Source of the DNA: Helichrysum umbraculigerum
Lineage: Eukaryota > Streptophyta > Magnoliopsida > Asterales > Asteraceae
Assembly (NCBI GenBank): GCA_949592205.1
Contig: CATIUR010000004.1
Coordinates: forward strand, 67,367,837 to 67,431,836
DNA length: 64,000 nucleotides
Reading direction: 5' to 3'
The position numbers were made by a program, and so were the translations under genes. Under the pieces are notes generated by a model, which saw only the letters and a program-made list of their open reading frames with translations, ran no database searches and had not been told where the DNA came from. Shown here in pieces: positions 10,310 through 23,280 of the stretch (position 1 is its first letter; the number at the start of each line of letters is the position of its first letter).

Positions 10310-11621
10310 CGGATTAAGTCCAAGAACAGCTACAGCCTAAAGATTGAGCTCTACACAACAATGCGTGAATTTCTGGAAAAGGTCATAGAAGAACTTTTTG
10401 TAGAGGACATCCATACGGAGATTCTGGTATAAGATTTATGTGTTGATTCACTCTAGAACTTAAGATATAGCCGAAAAGGTGAGACGATTTTCTGGGACAG
10501 ATTTATATGTTTTATGTTTGTGTTCATAACAACGTTTTTGAGCTTTTATTTGGACATCAACAAGTTGCATGTATATAATAACATGTAGATCTATGAAAAT
10601 CACGAAAATCTAGAGAGAGAGAGTGGTGATTCATACCAAAATCGTGAGCTAGAGAGAGAGGAAGGTGAGATGATGTTTGTTGCTTCTCCTTGCTTCTTCT
10701 TCTTGCTTTTTCTTCTCCAAGATGATGGTAGATGATGGTGGTTGTGTGGTGGATGGTGGTGGAGCAGATTATGGAGTGGAGAGAGTGTGAGAGGATGAGT
10801 TTTTAGTGAGAGAAGTTAGAGAGAGAGTGGGGTGACAAGAATGAGGATTATGGGGGTCTTGGATGGGGTTTATGGTCAACAAGGGGCAAGATCCCCTTTT
10901 TGGGGGAGGCTAGAGCCGGCCCAAGGGGGCCCCACCTAAGGGTGTGGGTCTCCAAACTTTTGTTCCCGTGTTCGTGTTCCGTGCGGTGTTCGTTTCCCCG
11001 GTCATTTAAACGTATATTTAGACGTTATGTGATATACGTACATGTTTGATATAAAAATATATTTTCGATAATTTACTTTGAAGTATTACTCAATAATACT
11101 TGAGAAACATTTATAAAATGTTTGATCCTGGTGTCGGTAATGATATGTGGTTTCGTGTTTCGATCGTTTAATCGTGTAACGTTTAAATTCAACGTTTTTG
11201 TTATCGGTTTGAAATACGATATTTCAAATAAATACTTACCATTCAAAATGATATATTTTAATATATAAAAATATATTTTGACGTTTATTTGATTCTCGGG
11301 CACGTCTCGTGCGTTTTTTTTCGTTTCTTAGCATTTTGCACGATAAGAACTACTTATGGAATATTATCAAAATAATATTTGGGAATAATTATGTTTATCA
11401 AATAATTTTACATTATTTAATAAATTGATTTCACCAACGTCCGTATTAATGTATCGGGATCCGCCCGATATGAAAATGCACGATTTAATTTCAATCGCGT
11501 ACGAGTATATATATATAACAATATTATAATGATATATACAATTAGCCTAATATAGCACTAATTACACGTATTACAACATGATTAGGACCTAATAATTAGT
11601 CCTAATTAGTCGGGTGTCACA
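10310..11621 (-). mobile_element. Outer part of LTR B (minus strand), beyond the nested element A
   Basis: Read on the minus strand it starts at 11621 with TGTGACACCCGAC and continues through blocks shared with LTR A (ATTAGGCTAATTG, ACGTTGGTGA). It then passes into a CT-rich leader (10600-10830) that is flanked by the usual ACGAACACCGCACGG phrase of this LTR group (about 10980). It continues into 1-666 once element A is removed. No coding sequence is seen. The base run after it, TTAAT at 11622, would be its target duplication, but the other copy is outside the window. Confidence 0.65.
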
Positions 11622-12188
11622 TTAATTTCAACCTAGAAATCATCAATTTCTCAAAATCATCATTTACCCACTTTCTAGGTTTAAAGAATCAAGAACACAT
11701 AATTACCTCATGTTAGAAACGATCAATCATTGATGAATTTGGATTCTCTAGCTTAAATTTTATGTTAGAACTTAATTTTGTTGATTGATTCTTGTTCCTG
11801 TGTTTTTAAAATGAATATCAATATGTCTCTGATCATACGTACGTGTATATAGATATATATGTAAAAGACCGACATATGTATGTGTATACTACAAGCTTCA
11901 TTTAATTTTTACTCCCCGTAGTTATCATAGTCTGGAACTTAAAACCGACATGCAATTATTATTATTTTATTTCACATAAAATAATAATAATTAAAACAAC
12001 TTATTTCGCTTTTATCATAATAATACTTTTAGATTTTGGGGTGTTACATGTACTTTTGTGTCATTTTACATTAATAAGCTCTAGCCCTTGCTAGTTTGCC
12101 AAATACTTATTAACATATAAAATCTCCAGCTCCAGCCCCAAATAAAAGCTCTAGCTCTAGCTCCAGCTCCAGCTTCTATCTTCCATCT
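11622..12188. other. AT-rich remnant between B and C, with a possible LTR end
   Basis: No gene is seen. TTTTGGGGTGTTACA at about 12034-12048 resembles the 3' end of a gypsy LTR, into which B may have inserted. From about 12090 there are CTCCAG/CTCTAG runs and GCTAGTTTGCCAAA, a phrase that recurs just beyond solo LTR C near 14820. C therefore landed in an older repeat of unknown type. Confidence 0.3.
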
Positions 12189-13237
12189 TGTGACACCCGA
12201 CAAATTAAGGCTAGTAATTAGTACCTAATCATTGTATTAATATATGTAATTAGTTATGTATTAGGCTAATTATGTGTGTCATTATATATATTGGAATATA
12301 TACACACGTACGCGATTTATTTAAATCGCGCATCTACATATCGGAGGGAATCTGACATATTATCAAACGGACATTGGTGAACACAAGTATTAAGTAATAT
12401 GAAATTATTTAATAAACTCATTATTTATTATATATTATTTTGATAATATATAAATTGTATTTTGTATCGTATAAAACAAAACGTTCGTGACAAAACTTTT
12501 ATAAATAATGTGTTATCATTTAAAAATAAACATTATTTACCCGGATAATATTAAATCATTTAAAAACATATTTCGTTTTATTGAAAACGTATTCTACTCG
12601 AAGAAACCACGCGAAACATATCCGACAAACTAATTCAAAACGAAGTTATATTTTATAACTCAAATAAATTATTTTGATAACACACTTTGACTCAAAAATA
12701 TTTCGAATATACATTAATAAATTTTTAATTTAAAATATTACATTATTAAACGATCGGGTAAATAAACACGGGCTTTAACACTACCATTCGGGAGACAAAC
12801 TACCAACAGGTACCCACCCTTTTGGATGAGCCGGCCAAGATCCACAAAATGTGGATCTTGCCTTTGACAAATAAATAAATCAAACACACCTTATCTCCAT
12901 TTCCCCATTTCATGTTCTTTTTCATCTATCTCTTTCCCTCTCGGTTCACACACACAACCACCCCCACCATCATCAACTTCGTGAATCATCATCATCATCA
13001 TATTGCAAAGGAGGAGGTAAAACAAGCTTCAAACCTCATCATCATTGTCATCATCTTTCCGGTTCACGGTTCTTCATTTCGTTGTAAGAAAATTTTAACC
13101 TAAAATTTAAATACTTGAAATACTTTCTTTTTCATGTTTATAATGTCCACACCACTCGTATATGTCCAAATAATAGGTTGAAATCCATTTAGAAAACTTA
13201 AATCTCGTTTTACTTGCTGAAAATCTGGAAAAACGAA

Positions 13238-13303
13238 CTTCACCCGATCGCGTGGTGTACTTCGCCCGATCGTGTGGTTTACTTCACCCGATCGCGTATT
13301 AAC
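13238..13303. repeat. 22-bp tandem repeat in LTR C
   Basis: Three near-perfect 22-bp units built on CTTCACCCGATCGCGTGGT, each with the palindrome CGATCG. They lie just upstream of the GTCGC array. Confidence 0.85.
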
Positions 13304-13329
13304 TTCGAATAGGCACAACTCGGTTGCTC

Positions 13330-13440
13330 TGCGACACTAACCTTGTGTCGCTAAATATTTACCAATGTCGCATATTGCGACACTGATTGTGTTGCACCAA
13401 ACCAATGTCGCATCTAGTGTCGCACCTCTTGTCGCAATTC
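13330..13440. repeat. GTCGC/GCGAC array in LTR C
   Basis: Copies of TGTCGCAT, TGCGACACT and AGTGTCGCAC alternate in both orientations over about 110 bp. The array is placed between the first and second donor-like sites, as in LTR A. Confidence 0.8.
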
Positions 13441-14794
13441 ACAAAACCTTAAAAACACATATTTTCACTAAGTGTCGAGACTTGATTTTGTCGTTTGACA
13501 ATACTCCGAATTTAAATTCCGATTTTTCTTTATTAAAGCAATATAAGCAGAGGTTGCCACCCCTTTGACCCCGCTGCCAGGGGCGCTGCCCCCGGACCCC
13601 TGCCATGTAAAGGCTTCGCCCTTACCCTAGTGTCTCAAATAGCGGGTCCACAACTAGTCTTTCACACTAAATGTTAAACTTGCGTGACATCAATATTTAT
13701 ACGATACGACTTGGGAACATACTTTACAAGTGTAACGTAACAACATTATAATAATAATACTTTGAAATTATTATTATGTAAACTCACCAACGGGCCGTAT
13801 ATGTTTTCAAAACACAAATAAACAATCAAACATTTGGACATAACTAGTTGAGTGAACAACTAGCATAGATGATCTGTTGAGACATCTACTCATATTTATA
13901 ACCTTGCGCGTTTAGGATGCCTGACAGGTTACCGTCGTTGGACGACATCTTACCTTGTGCTACATCATTGCTTGCTCTTAGCAACACATCAGACTCAGAT
14001 AAGTCTCACAGCCCCGCCTTTTTACTGTTTTTACTCCAGGGGTGGGAATACATGCTCATTTTGTGTTACTTGTGAACACAAGTACAAAAACATCGATATA
14101 CGCTGCATGAGTTATTTTCACTAGTCACTTTAAAGCCCTCCACAACATAGTTTGGTAATACTTTTGTAGCGTGAATATTAGTGTATGGTACCATATGGGA
14201 TTGACAATCCCCGTCCGGGTTGGAAGCCCCAACTGGTCAAACGGACGCATTATCATTTGTTCATATGAGTGTAGATTAGGCACTCGCAGGGAGACACCCT
14301 CGATCGGGCACTTGATTGTGATCTCGACACCTCAGTTAAGCTCAGACTATGTGCTCATGGCGGTGATATACATCTATTTATTTGCTTGGTTGCAAATATT
14401 ACTTTAATCTTGTGGTTCACACTATATTCTATCATTATACTTTATCATAAACCTGTGAGCTCACCAGCTTTTAGCTAACCTTTTAGCATGTATTCTCAGG
14501 TTCTCAGCAGCAGTAGGTCTGCTCACGTTGGATACCTTAGCTCGAGTCGCATGCATACAACAAGAGATTTATCTGCATTACTATATTTTGTAAAAGTAGT
14601 TATACCGTAGAATCTTTCAGATCAGGATACCGAGCTATTGTAATTATTACAACATTGTAAACTTTTAATAAATCAATGTATTTTGTTAAAGAGACGCATG
14701 TAGTGGTCGTTCATTATATCTTTGTGCTGTGATTACTGTATTAGTCGCGCCCCTACCTGATTCGCTTCCACACAGTAAATTTGGGGGTGCGACA

Positions 14795-15490
14795 CATCTC
14801 CAGCTCTATCTACATCTTCAGCTAGTTTTGCCAAACACACCTTATTTTTAACAACCTTTTAGTTAATCAGTGATTATCGATAAGATATACCTTTACATCA
14901 TAGATATCACAAAACTACTTCATACATCAGAATCGTTGTTTTAACATGCTTGTACAAAAATTACTATGAAAGTGTGATTTGTTAAATGATTTTTATATTG
15001 AATATAGGTGTGTTTGATATTGCACGTGTTTTATAAAGAAATCATGTATTTTAAATAACTACAATTAGATAACCAAACCGTTACCCAATTTCTTTATAAA
15101 TGTAATATTGTTTGACATCACCATGAGCTTATCATTCATTTAATATAACTACATGTTTCATGTTTGACAAATCAATATATTCGTTGACAGGCAAAAGAGC
15201 AAATTGAACATTTTTACTCTATTATACTCGTTTTGTTCCACATATATTGTTCCTCCAACAATTTTTGTTGGAATTAAAGATAGATTAAGTAAATGTCGAC
15301 TTTGCTCTTATAATCAAGACAAGTTTGACCAAATTTTTCAAAAAATAAATGATTTAGAGTAATAAATGAAAGTAAAATTGGGGGTTTAATGATTTTTAAT
15401 AGTTATTTTTTGCAATTAAACAATTATTTTGCAATAATTATAAATAGTAATGTGGACAATTATTTTGAAATAGAGTAAAATTTAATCAAG

Positions 15491-15492
<2 letters not shown>
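14795..15492. other. AT-rich spacer without recognisable gene
   Basis: It begins with the CATCT duplication of solo LTR C. It holds no reading frame or repeat that I can identify and ends at the TA microsatellite at 15493. Confidence 0.4.
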
Positions 15493-15535
<43 letters not shown>

Positions 15536-16197
15536 TGGGTTCTGGTGAGAACAAGGGGATTCCGTGAGAACGGTGAGAACACATCTTAGCCATCCATTTT
15601 TGATCAAAAATCCTGATTTTGGATGTGACAATTTTGTAAATACTTTGAAGTTTGATTTTGGAAGGTTCACATCACATTTGCTCATGTGAAGCTTTTTTTT
15701 TTACTTCACATCATTTTGCTCATGTGAAGTTTTTTTTTTTTAAGCTTCACATCATTTTGCTCATGTGAATCTATTTTTTTTATTTAGCTTCACATCATTT
15801 TGCTCACGTGAAGCTTCTTTTTTTTTAGCTTCACATCATTTTGGTGAGGTTAAGTTTAATATTTTTTTTTTAACACAAGGTTACGATGCTATGAATTTTT
15901 ATTTTTATAGATTCACATATTTTTAATGAGATTAAGTAAATATTTTTCGTTAACATTAGTTTTTGAAAAGATTAATTTTTATACTTAACAATTCACTACT
16001 TCAAATATGTTTATTAACAAAAATTAAATAAAATTTCACCATGTTAAAACTATTGTGAAGCAAAAAAAATTAAACTTCACATAGCAATCCTTATGTGAAC
16101 CCTTCAAAATCAAACTTCAAAGTATTTACAAAAATGCCACCTCCAAGATGTGTTCTCACCGTTCTCACGGAATCTCCTTGTTCTCACAGGATCCCAA

Positions 16198-16244
<47 letters not shown>
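15493..16244. mobile_element. Inverted-repeat element inserted in TA microsatellite (micron-like)
   Basis: A non-coding element flanked on both sides by long TA runs (15493-15531 and 16201-16244). Its ends form an imperfect inverted repeat of over 100 bp: 15540-15680 pairs with about 16095-16195, sharing GATTCCGTGAGAACGGTGAG and the block TATTTACAAAAATGCC or its relatives. The centre (15660-15850) holds about five 42-bp units of CTTCACATCATTTTGCTCA followed by poly-T. The layout is like the micron elements described in rice microsatellites; relationship is not shown. Confidence 0.6.
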
Positions 16245-16246
<2 letters not shown>

Positions 16247-16247
16247 A

Positions 16248-17614
16248 TCCGGTTCAATTGAGAACCAAAAAAATTGCGAGAACCGTGAGAACCACTAGAT
16301 TAGGTGTTGATTTCTCAGATCATTATCTCATAATCAATCATATGTGTAATTACTAGGAATTTTGTGTTTAAAAGGAAAAAAGGAATAGAGCCTCCACCTC
16401 AGATTTTGTATGTCAAAACTCAAAACTATGTGCAATTAATTCAATTTCAATTCATTTGTTAATTATAACCTTATCACTGGCCATTGGTGTACATTGATTA
16501 TCAATTATGCATTCAAAATTTCTTTGATTATAGCTAATAATAATACCTTTGGACCTTTGATGTAGCTTGTTACTTAACAATAGATACTTATATTATGACC
16601 TATCCAGCATCCACCACATTTATCAATCTTTAATCTACTACATTAACATTGGGTTCATTAATAGAAGGTTGTTGATCTCAAAATCCCTGCACATTTCAAA
16701 ACTGCAAATTTCCTCCATAATTTGAAACATGTATGAACAAGGTCAGTTATATCTTGAATCTTCCCAATTAATAATACTACGTAAATTAGTATATATTATA
16801 TGGATTATAAAATATGCAAGGTGAGTGGGGAACGGAGAACTATATAATAATGTATAATTGTGGTTTATGGCATTGCTTATTTAAATTTCTAATAACTCTA
16901 TTATAATATATTAAAGAGATTACATTGGATGGGAACAAGATCAAATATATGTGAGGATGAGAACTATCATATAATATTTCAAATTATATAATTATGTGAA
17001 GTTGTGAACGACATTGTCATACTTACATGCAAGTTACATCTTAGTGTCTCTAATCATTGAGCAATCAAAAGATTTTATTTAGATTCACTTGGATAGGTTC
17101 TCGATCACGTACTTGTACAAAACCGGGTAAGCACTTATAGTACAAAATATCATTTTTTACTTCTTAATGCATGATATGGTTAGTTATGATTAGATATTTT
17201 GTATATTTATATGTGCCATGTAGGGAATAAAAGAAGGGAATACGAAAGATTCATGAAAATTTTAGTTAAAAGAGGTTGCTATCTATTGAGGTAACTCATA
17301 CTTACTATATTACTATTTATTTACATTTTTTGCACATTACATTTCATGATGTGAGTGCTTTCAAGATTATATTACTATTTTATGCCGACGTTCAAGCCAA
17401 TCGCTAATAATTTGACAGTTTGCTTAGTTCTATTTGTTACTTTGTATGTGAGGCCGTTTTGATGTAAGCATGATAATAATTGAATATGGTTTAAATTCTA
17501 GACATCTTCATGTTATATATGTTTTTCCAAAACAAGTTATTGTTTAGATCATCAAGGATATAATATTTCGTAATATATATACTTTGTCGTGCATCACACG
17601 GGTATTTACACTAG
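16248..17614 (+). mobile_element. Helitron-like non-autonomous element
   Basis: The proposed start is TCCGGTTCAATTGAG, just after A at 16247. The proposed end is CTAG at 17611-17614, followed by T, matching insertion between A and T. A short hairpin (CGTG, loop CATCA, CACG, 17588-17600) lies ten bases before CTAG, the usual Helitron 3' signal. There is no Rep/helicase frame inside. The 3' end is the stronger evidence; the start is inferred. Its 5' region shares GAGAACCGTGAGAACCA with the neighbouring inverted-repeat element. Confidence 0.45.
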
Positions 17615-19560
17615 TAAAGAGGATAATTAACATAAGCTTGCCACGTGGCATACTAATACTCCATTTTCCGTCTAACATATTAAACGGTCTCCAATTAGAA
17701 AAAATAATTAAATTAGATTAATAATATCGTTATCATCTTATCTTATCTTACAATAAATAATTAAACAAAAATCTCATAGAAGAATTTGGGCCCTTAAATG
17801 GGGTTTCAGTTTGATCCAAGGATCTATATTTAGTTTTAATAATTACATGTACCCCCTTAATGTTTATTATATCAGTCAAGATTTTCGATGTTATTTTTGT
17901 TAACGTAATAAATCAGTTAATTCAATTTGTTAAATATTACACTCCACCGAACTTTAAACACACCGGCCAATATTATCAAATCTTTCAAGTCTTTGTTATT
18001 TAAAATTTGATATTAATAAAAAAATTTCTTAATTAAAATCATTTATTTCTCTACTTATATATATCACTCATTATTCATAGTTTTTTATACCCATTCTAAT
18101 CCTCTCCCACAAAGCTCTCAACCTTTTTCAAAAAATTATTCTTCTACCATAGATCCAAAAAGACCTATTCTTGAATATCCCAAAATCCAAAATAAATGGA
18201 TGGTGTGTTCTATGTATTTTTTAACTTATAAACGAATGTCTTTATTTACCACCACATCTCTGACATAATAAGTGACCACATTTCTATTTTGGGTTGTTTA
18301 TTTATAAGTTTTTTGAAACCCAAATATGTTAGCACGTAGTGACAAATCTTATAGATAACTTTATTTTGGTAATTGATATCGTACACATCGTTGTTTAAAT
18401 TACTCCGTTGGAACTTATCAAAGATATTGTTTTCTCTTTGTTTGATATGTGGGATACATCATCTGGTTCTTCAAATTAACTTCTAAATTTACTAATAGTT
18501 ATCGGAATGGATACAGTTATAATTTATAAAATTTTTAAAACAAATTAATGTTTTGAGTGATATCATAGTTCGTTAGTTTGTGATAGTTTGTGGTATCATA
18601 GTAAGTGTTGTAAATGCTTTGAGGGTTGTATTAGTAACGTAAAACTTATAAGTAATGTTGTTAAGATCAAGATCTTATATGCGTGTTTCAACTTATAATC
18701 ACAAAAGGTTGCAAATGATAACGTGTAGCACACGTACTTAACTTCTAGAAATATTCAATTTGTGAGTTTCGAAAGTAACTAATTGGCTGCTTATACCTAA
18801 ACAACAAAATTAATACTTCGTCCGTCCCATAATAAGTGTCCACAATTCTATTTTGAATTGTTCCAAAATAAGTGTCCACTTTGTATTTTAACCAATCAAA
18901 TTAGACTTTAACGTGAAAGGTGCCTAAATAAATTTCTATATATATTAAGAGATTCGGATAAAAGTCACTTTCATAACGACGTACAGTTAAAGAATTAGCC
19001 CAAAATCAAGACCACTATAAATAAAGTCAAATTTTATTTTTACATGATCATAATTATTTGGAATATGAATATACATTCTGTTGGTAATCTTGGATTCATT
19101 AAAACTATTTTATACAAGAAATGTGATATGAAACATGCATATAACATCAAAGGGCGCGGAAGCATGTAAATAAAATGATTACCAAATCAAATCCATATGT
19201 ATCATATGATATATCAAAAGTTGAATCAACTAAGGTGAAGTTAGATATACCTTTCTTACGCAAGATATTTGAATAGTAGAAATAAGTGTTCAAAATAGAA
19301 CACTTTTACGGTTGATCCACACGCAAGCACTTCAAAGACCATCAATTGAATGCTAGTCCAAGCTCAAGTAATATAATAAGAGTGATTACGATGAAAATAA
19401 AACACATCACTTTTGTGTGTATTAATCTCAGCCGTAGCCGGAAAATAAGTGGTTTTCTAATCTTCTTAAAGATATGTGCAGCCGTCAAAAAGAAAGCGAA
19501 ACCCAAAAAATTGTTGTTATTTCGATTCTCACAAGGCAAAAGAAAACCTCAAACCCTTTT
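17615..19560. other. AT-rich spacer with partial MITE
   Basis: No convincing gene. A Stowaway-like terminal phrase (TACTTCGTCCGTCCCATAAT) begins near 18813 without a clear partner end, so it is probably a fragment. The palindrome GCCACGTGGC (17640) and a TATA-like run near 18055 followed by a pyrimidine-rich stretch could be promoter pieces, but no frame follows them. Confidence 0.3.
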
Positions 19561-21125
19561 TCTTTTTTTTAAAGGCTAAATATATTATAAAAAGTCTATT
19601 AGCAAGACGCTAGATAGACAAAGGAATACATACACCAATAAAACACTCCAGGTTTTTGGATATGCCTAGCACTAAAACCGAACTGCAAGGGCTCTAAAAG
19701 GAATGAAAAAAACCTGACATAATCAGAAAAAAAATCCTCGATAATAGGGGCCGAGCCACCGGTTTTCACCCTAAATCGTTTTTGATAGAACCCCGTGAGG
19801 ATTTAGGACTAGACAATATCCATAAAGCTCCAAACGATGCTAGGTCTTTAAACCTATTACATCATCACAATAAAATCTACTAATCACCAAAATCAAATTC
19901 ACACCAATTCCTTTCGATCTCTAATTTTGTAGGAGCTCTATGCTTGATCCAGAGAAGACAAAAAGCTTTCACATCTCTCACCATTTCTTCAACCGAGACT
20001 CTACGTTTGTTAAAAACAAGCGTATTTCGCGACTTCCATATAATCCAACAAGAGATCAACATTATTGCCTGAATTATTATTTTCTTGTTATTAGGCCCAG
20101 GTATCCCTTCGTGAAATCTTAACAGATCGCCAGCCGAAAATGCATAAACTGGTGGAAGATTACACCATTTTGCAATCTCCATCCAGAGAATATTTATAGC
20201 TAAACATCCATTAAAGATATGAAACGAATCCTCTTCAGCATCTTCGCACCAAGCACAACGATTGTTATCCAAAATGATGTTACGTTTTTCTAAGGCTTTT
20301 TTGGTAGGTAATCTGTCTAGCCAAAGTCTCCAACCAAACACATTCACTTTCTTTGGGACCACGTCATTCCAAACATAGACTTGATCCATCGAAATATGAT
20401 CATTTTTAAGCCATAACCCTCTAACCGATTTAACCGAAAATTTGCCGAGAGGATTAGGAACCCAAGTCCATTTGTTGCCATTACCTTCTGTTGTTTTTAA
20501 TTTTATGAGCTCTTTAAGTGCAAAACCTTTCTTAACAAATTCTTTGTCAAGCTCACATATTGATTTCCAAACACCCGTTGCATTGATGAATTGTTCATGC
20601 TTTCCATGATGCAAAGCCAACAGTGTTTTTCTCCAAAGTCTACCTTCTTCGTTTTTAAATCTCCATTGCCATTTGGCAAGTAAGCTTAAATTTAAAGCAC
20701 GAAGAGTAGTAAGACCCAACCCCCCTTGATCCTTAGGTTTTGTCACCCTTTCCCAGCTTACCCAGTTAATAGATTTTGAATCTTTCGTACCACCCCAAAA
20801 GAATTTCCTACGTATACCATCTAGCTTTTGAATTACTCGGATTGGAGCTTTAAAAAGCGAAAAATAATACACAGGAAGACTTTCAAAAACTGATTGGAGT
20901 AATGTTAATCTCCCTCCAATTGATAAAGTTGAAGCTTTCCAAAGTGAAAGCCTAGATTCAATTAAATCTATTACCGGTTTCCAATTATTAAACAGATTCA
21001 TTTTCGCCCCAACTTTCAATCCCAAGTATGTAAAAGGAAGCGTACCACGTTTACATTTCAACCTTTCAGCAAAGAGACAGCGATCTGCATCACTACATCC
21101 AATTTCTGCCGTGCGTTTTGGACCA
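19561..21125 (-). pseudogene. 5'-truncated L1-type LINE: RT C-terminus and zf-RVT domain
   Basis: The minus-strand frame from about 21118 to 19880 reads as the end of a plant LINE reverse transcriptase. LPFTYLGLKVG, SIGGRLTLLQSV and RRKFFWGG are typical of the region after the RT palm. They are followed by GGLGL, and then by a zinc-binding zf-RVT-like segment (VPKKVNVFGWRLW, CAWCEDAEEDSFHIF). Upstream, an in-frame TGA near 21125 precedes unrelated sequence. The catalytic palm (YADD) and endonuclease are missing. A short A-run on the minus strand (19562-19571) fits the poly-A tail. The first residue of the uninterrupted frame uses TTG, so no true start is present. Confidence 0.85.
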
Positions 21126-21301
21126 AGTCAAAAACCTTGACATTTTTTATTAATTTAAACATGAATTAGTGATTAGGTAATCAATGGATATTAGTCCCAC
21201 ATCTCTCTTGAATTCCTTAAGCCTATTTAAACTTAATAAGCTCAAAATTAAATAATAATCATTTTACTTATTTTATTACTTTTTGAATAATATATACTGC
21301 A

Positions 21302-21345
21302 TCTAATCTAATCTTTCCTATCTAATAAAAGGAGGATGACGCTGA
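21302..21345 (+). mobile_element. Helitron-like 5' end
   Basis: TCTAATCTAATCTTTCCTAT followed by CTAATAAAAGGAGGATGACG is close to the 5' terminus seen in many plant Helitrons (a TC start, then a TATTAAAAGGAGGATGAC-type phrase). The base before it is A. No matching CTAG end was found before solo LTR K begins at 22629, so the extent is unknown. Confidence 0.4.
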
Positions 21346-22628
21346 TGTCATCAAGCTGATTTGGCACATTCTTAAGCAATCTCATTGATGACGTGGCGAT
21401 GTAATATGCAAGCTTTTTTCTCCTAATTTTGAGTTTCTTAAAAAATTAAATCAGCATTATTTATTAACTAAACCAGCTTAGAGATTCGATTTTACTGGGA
21501 ATTCCAAGATACCCTAATAATTATTATTATTGCACGCTCCATATTGTTTCTGCAATGGCTGCTGGTTATTATTGCACGCTTCATAAGCTTTTCAATAAGC
21601 TTATTTAACAAGTTTTAATTTGATTGGTCACGCCTACCCTCTTTTCATGCGACACCACCCAAGTTAAAAAAATAAAACTGCATTTATGATGCTTCTCTTC
21701 TCCATCTGATTATTCATTATGGCTCTCCCTCTCTCCACTATCTGTATTTTTGTTCTTCAAGTTTCTTCTCTAATTTTAAATGGTATGAGTATCGCCCAAA
21801 ATTGATATATTTGTTCACTCTCTTCGTAACCAAAATTGATATATTTGTTCACTCTCTTCGTAAGTTTTTATTTGTTTTTGGTATCAAGCTGTGCTAATTT
21901 GGGAGTAAAAAATTGAAACTTCCCGCAGATTCTTCGAAATGGATTACAAGGTACGTGAATCTGCAATTTTTATTTATATTAATGGTATGCTTTATTCTTG
22001 ATTTTTAGTTGAAGTTACAATAGCCATGATTCATTTAACTAATCTATGTTTCATGATGAAATGTTGTTGATATAAAGATTATGTTTGTTTATTGAACACC
22101 CATATGATGCATACCAAGTGTTTGATTAAATGTCTAGATGAACACCAAGCAACACACTATCAATTGTTGCAAAATTTAGAAATCCTTCGTCAATTAGCCT
22201 CTCCTCAAATGATGCGGGTATACAACTTATGGATTTATTTATGTATTATTTGTTCACAAAGTTTGATGTTGACCTTATATTGTTGTAATATAAATTTCTA
22301 CAGCAAATGATGTCCCTACCGCAGCTTATACCTCAGGTTAGCCAGCACCAAACAACTTTGTAAGTGGGAATAAATATAAATTAAGATATGAAATTGCTTG
22401 AACATAGTACTGACCACATCTGGTCAACTTGAACATGGTAGTCACCATCATGTATTTATAAATGTTGCTCAAGTTATTATACCTTAATTCTATTTCAGGT
22501 CAAACATGGTAGTCACCATCATGCATCCAAATGAAAGGTAAACTTCAGTAGGTTTGTGTTTAGATTGATAGCTATATCGGTAATTATGTTAGGTCCTATG
22601 TGCAGTCCATGATTAAACACTTACATAC
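21346..22628. other. Spacer, possibly interior of the Helitron-like element
   Basis: No gene is recognised. It has a 34-bp direct duplication at 21796-21863 (CCAAAATTGATATATTTGTT and following bases, twice). Small frames here do not resemble known proteins. Confidence 0.3.
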
Positions 22629-23130
22629 TGTCATACCCCGTCTAAAGCGGAAACAACGAAATATAACCATGATAGGATCACAACACATTATTATAAAGAA
22701 TACTAAATGAAATAAAATATTCAATGTGTTATGACACAAGTAACATGAGTAGGAGCTCAAGCTACATGCACATATCAACAATGAAAAAGTTACAACCAAA
22801 CTTAAATCTCATAATCAAATGTTAGGGCAAAACACTTTTCCCAAATTATTAAAAACAAAGTTCCATATCAAACTGCAATCTCAATCTTAGCTCAATGCAA
22901 CCTAGAGGCCCACTAATTATTCTTGTCCTCTAACTTCAAACCGCTAGTATTACCTGAAAAGTTATGCTCAAAAACGTCAACAATAATGTTGGTGAGTTTC
23001 GTAGGTTTGAACCCAAACATCACAAATAAAACATTTTGCTGTGATAATGGTAAGTTGGAACAATGCATGTAGAAATGGTACATATAAATGAAATTAGTGT
23101 AAGTGAACAAATCTCAACCAATCAATCATG

Positions 23131-23280
23131 CGTGTTGTCATTACCGCAGAGTAAGACGAATAGCATATAAGTCGGCGTGTTGTCAATACCCCCAAGGAGT
23201 AAGACGAATAGCCTCAAAGATGTCAATGTATCCAACTGGCGTGTTGTCAATACCCACAAAGGAGTAAGACGAATAGCCCC
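23131..23280. repeat. Degenerate tandem repeat in LTR K
   Basis: Three copies of a unit beginning CGTGTTGTCA and ending GTAAGACGAATAGC start at 23131, 23175 and 23240; spacing is uneven (44 and 65 bp). Confidence 0.75.

Larger units (their letters stand above)
12189..14794 (+). mobile_element. Solo LTR C (gypsy-type)
   Basis: A 2606-bp LTR starting TGTGACACCCGAC and ending GGGGGTGCGACA, flanked by the exact duplication CATCT (12184-12188 and 14795-14799). No interior and no second LTR are present, so it marks unequal recombination between two LTRs. It has the architecture of A: AT-rich U3, pyrimidine-rich leader (12890-12960), a donor-like GTAAGA at 13084, a GTCGC array, then CAG/ATAAGT at 13996-14004 where A has CAG/GTGAGT. 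The end phrases TCGCTTCCAC and AAATTTGGGGGTG match A's LTR end in style. Confidence 0.93.

Noticed and set aside
17640..17649. G-box GCCACGTGGC as a host promoter element
   Set aside because: No gene, leader or TATA box in the proper position follows it; a single palindrome is weak evidence.
18055..18200. Possible host promoter and first exon (TATA run, pyrimidine-rich leader, ATG near 18196)
   Set aside because: The frame stops after about ten codons and no continuing exon could be recognised.
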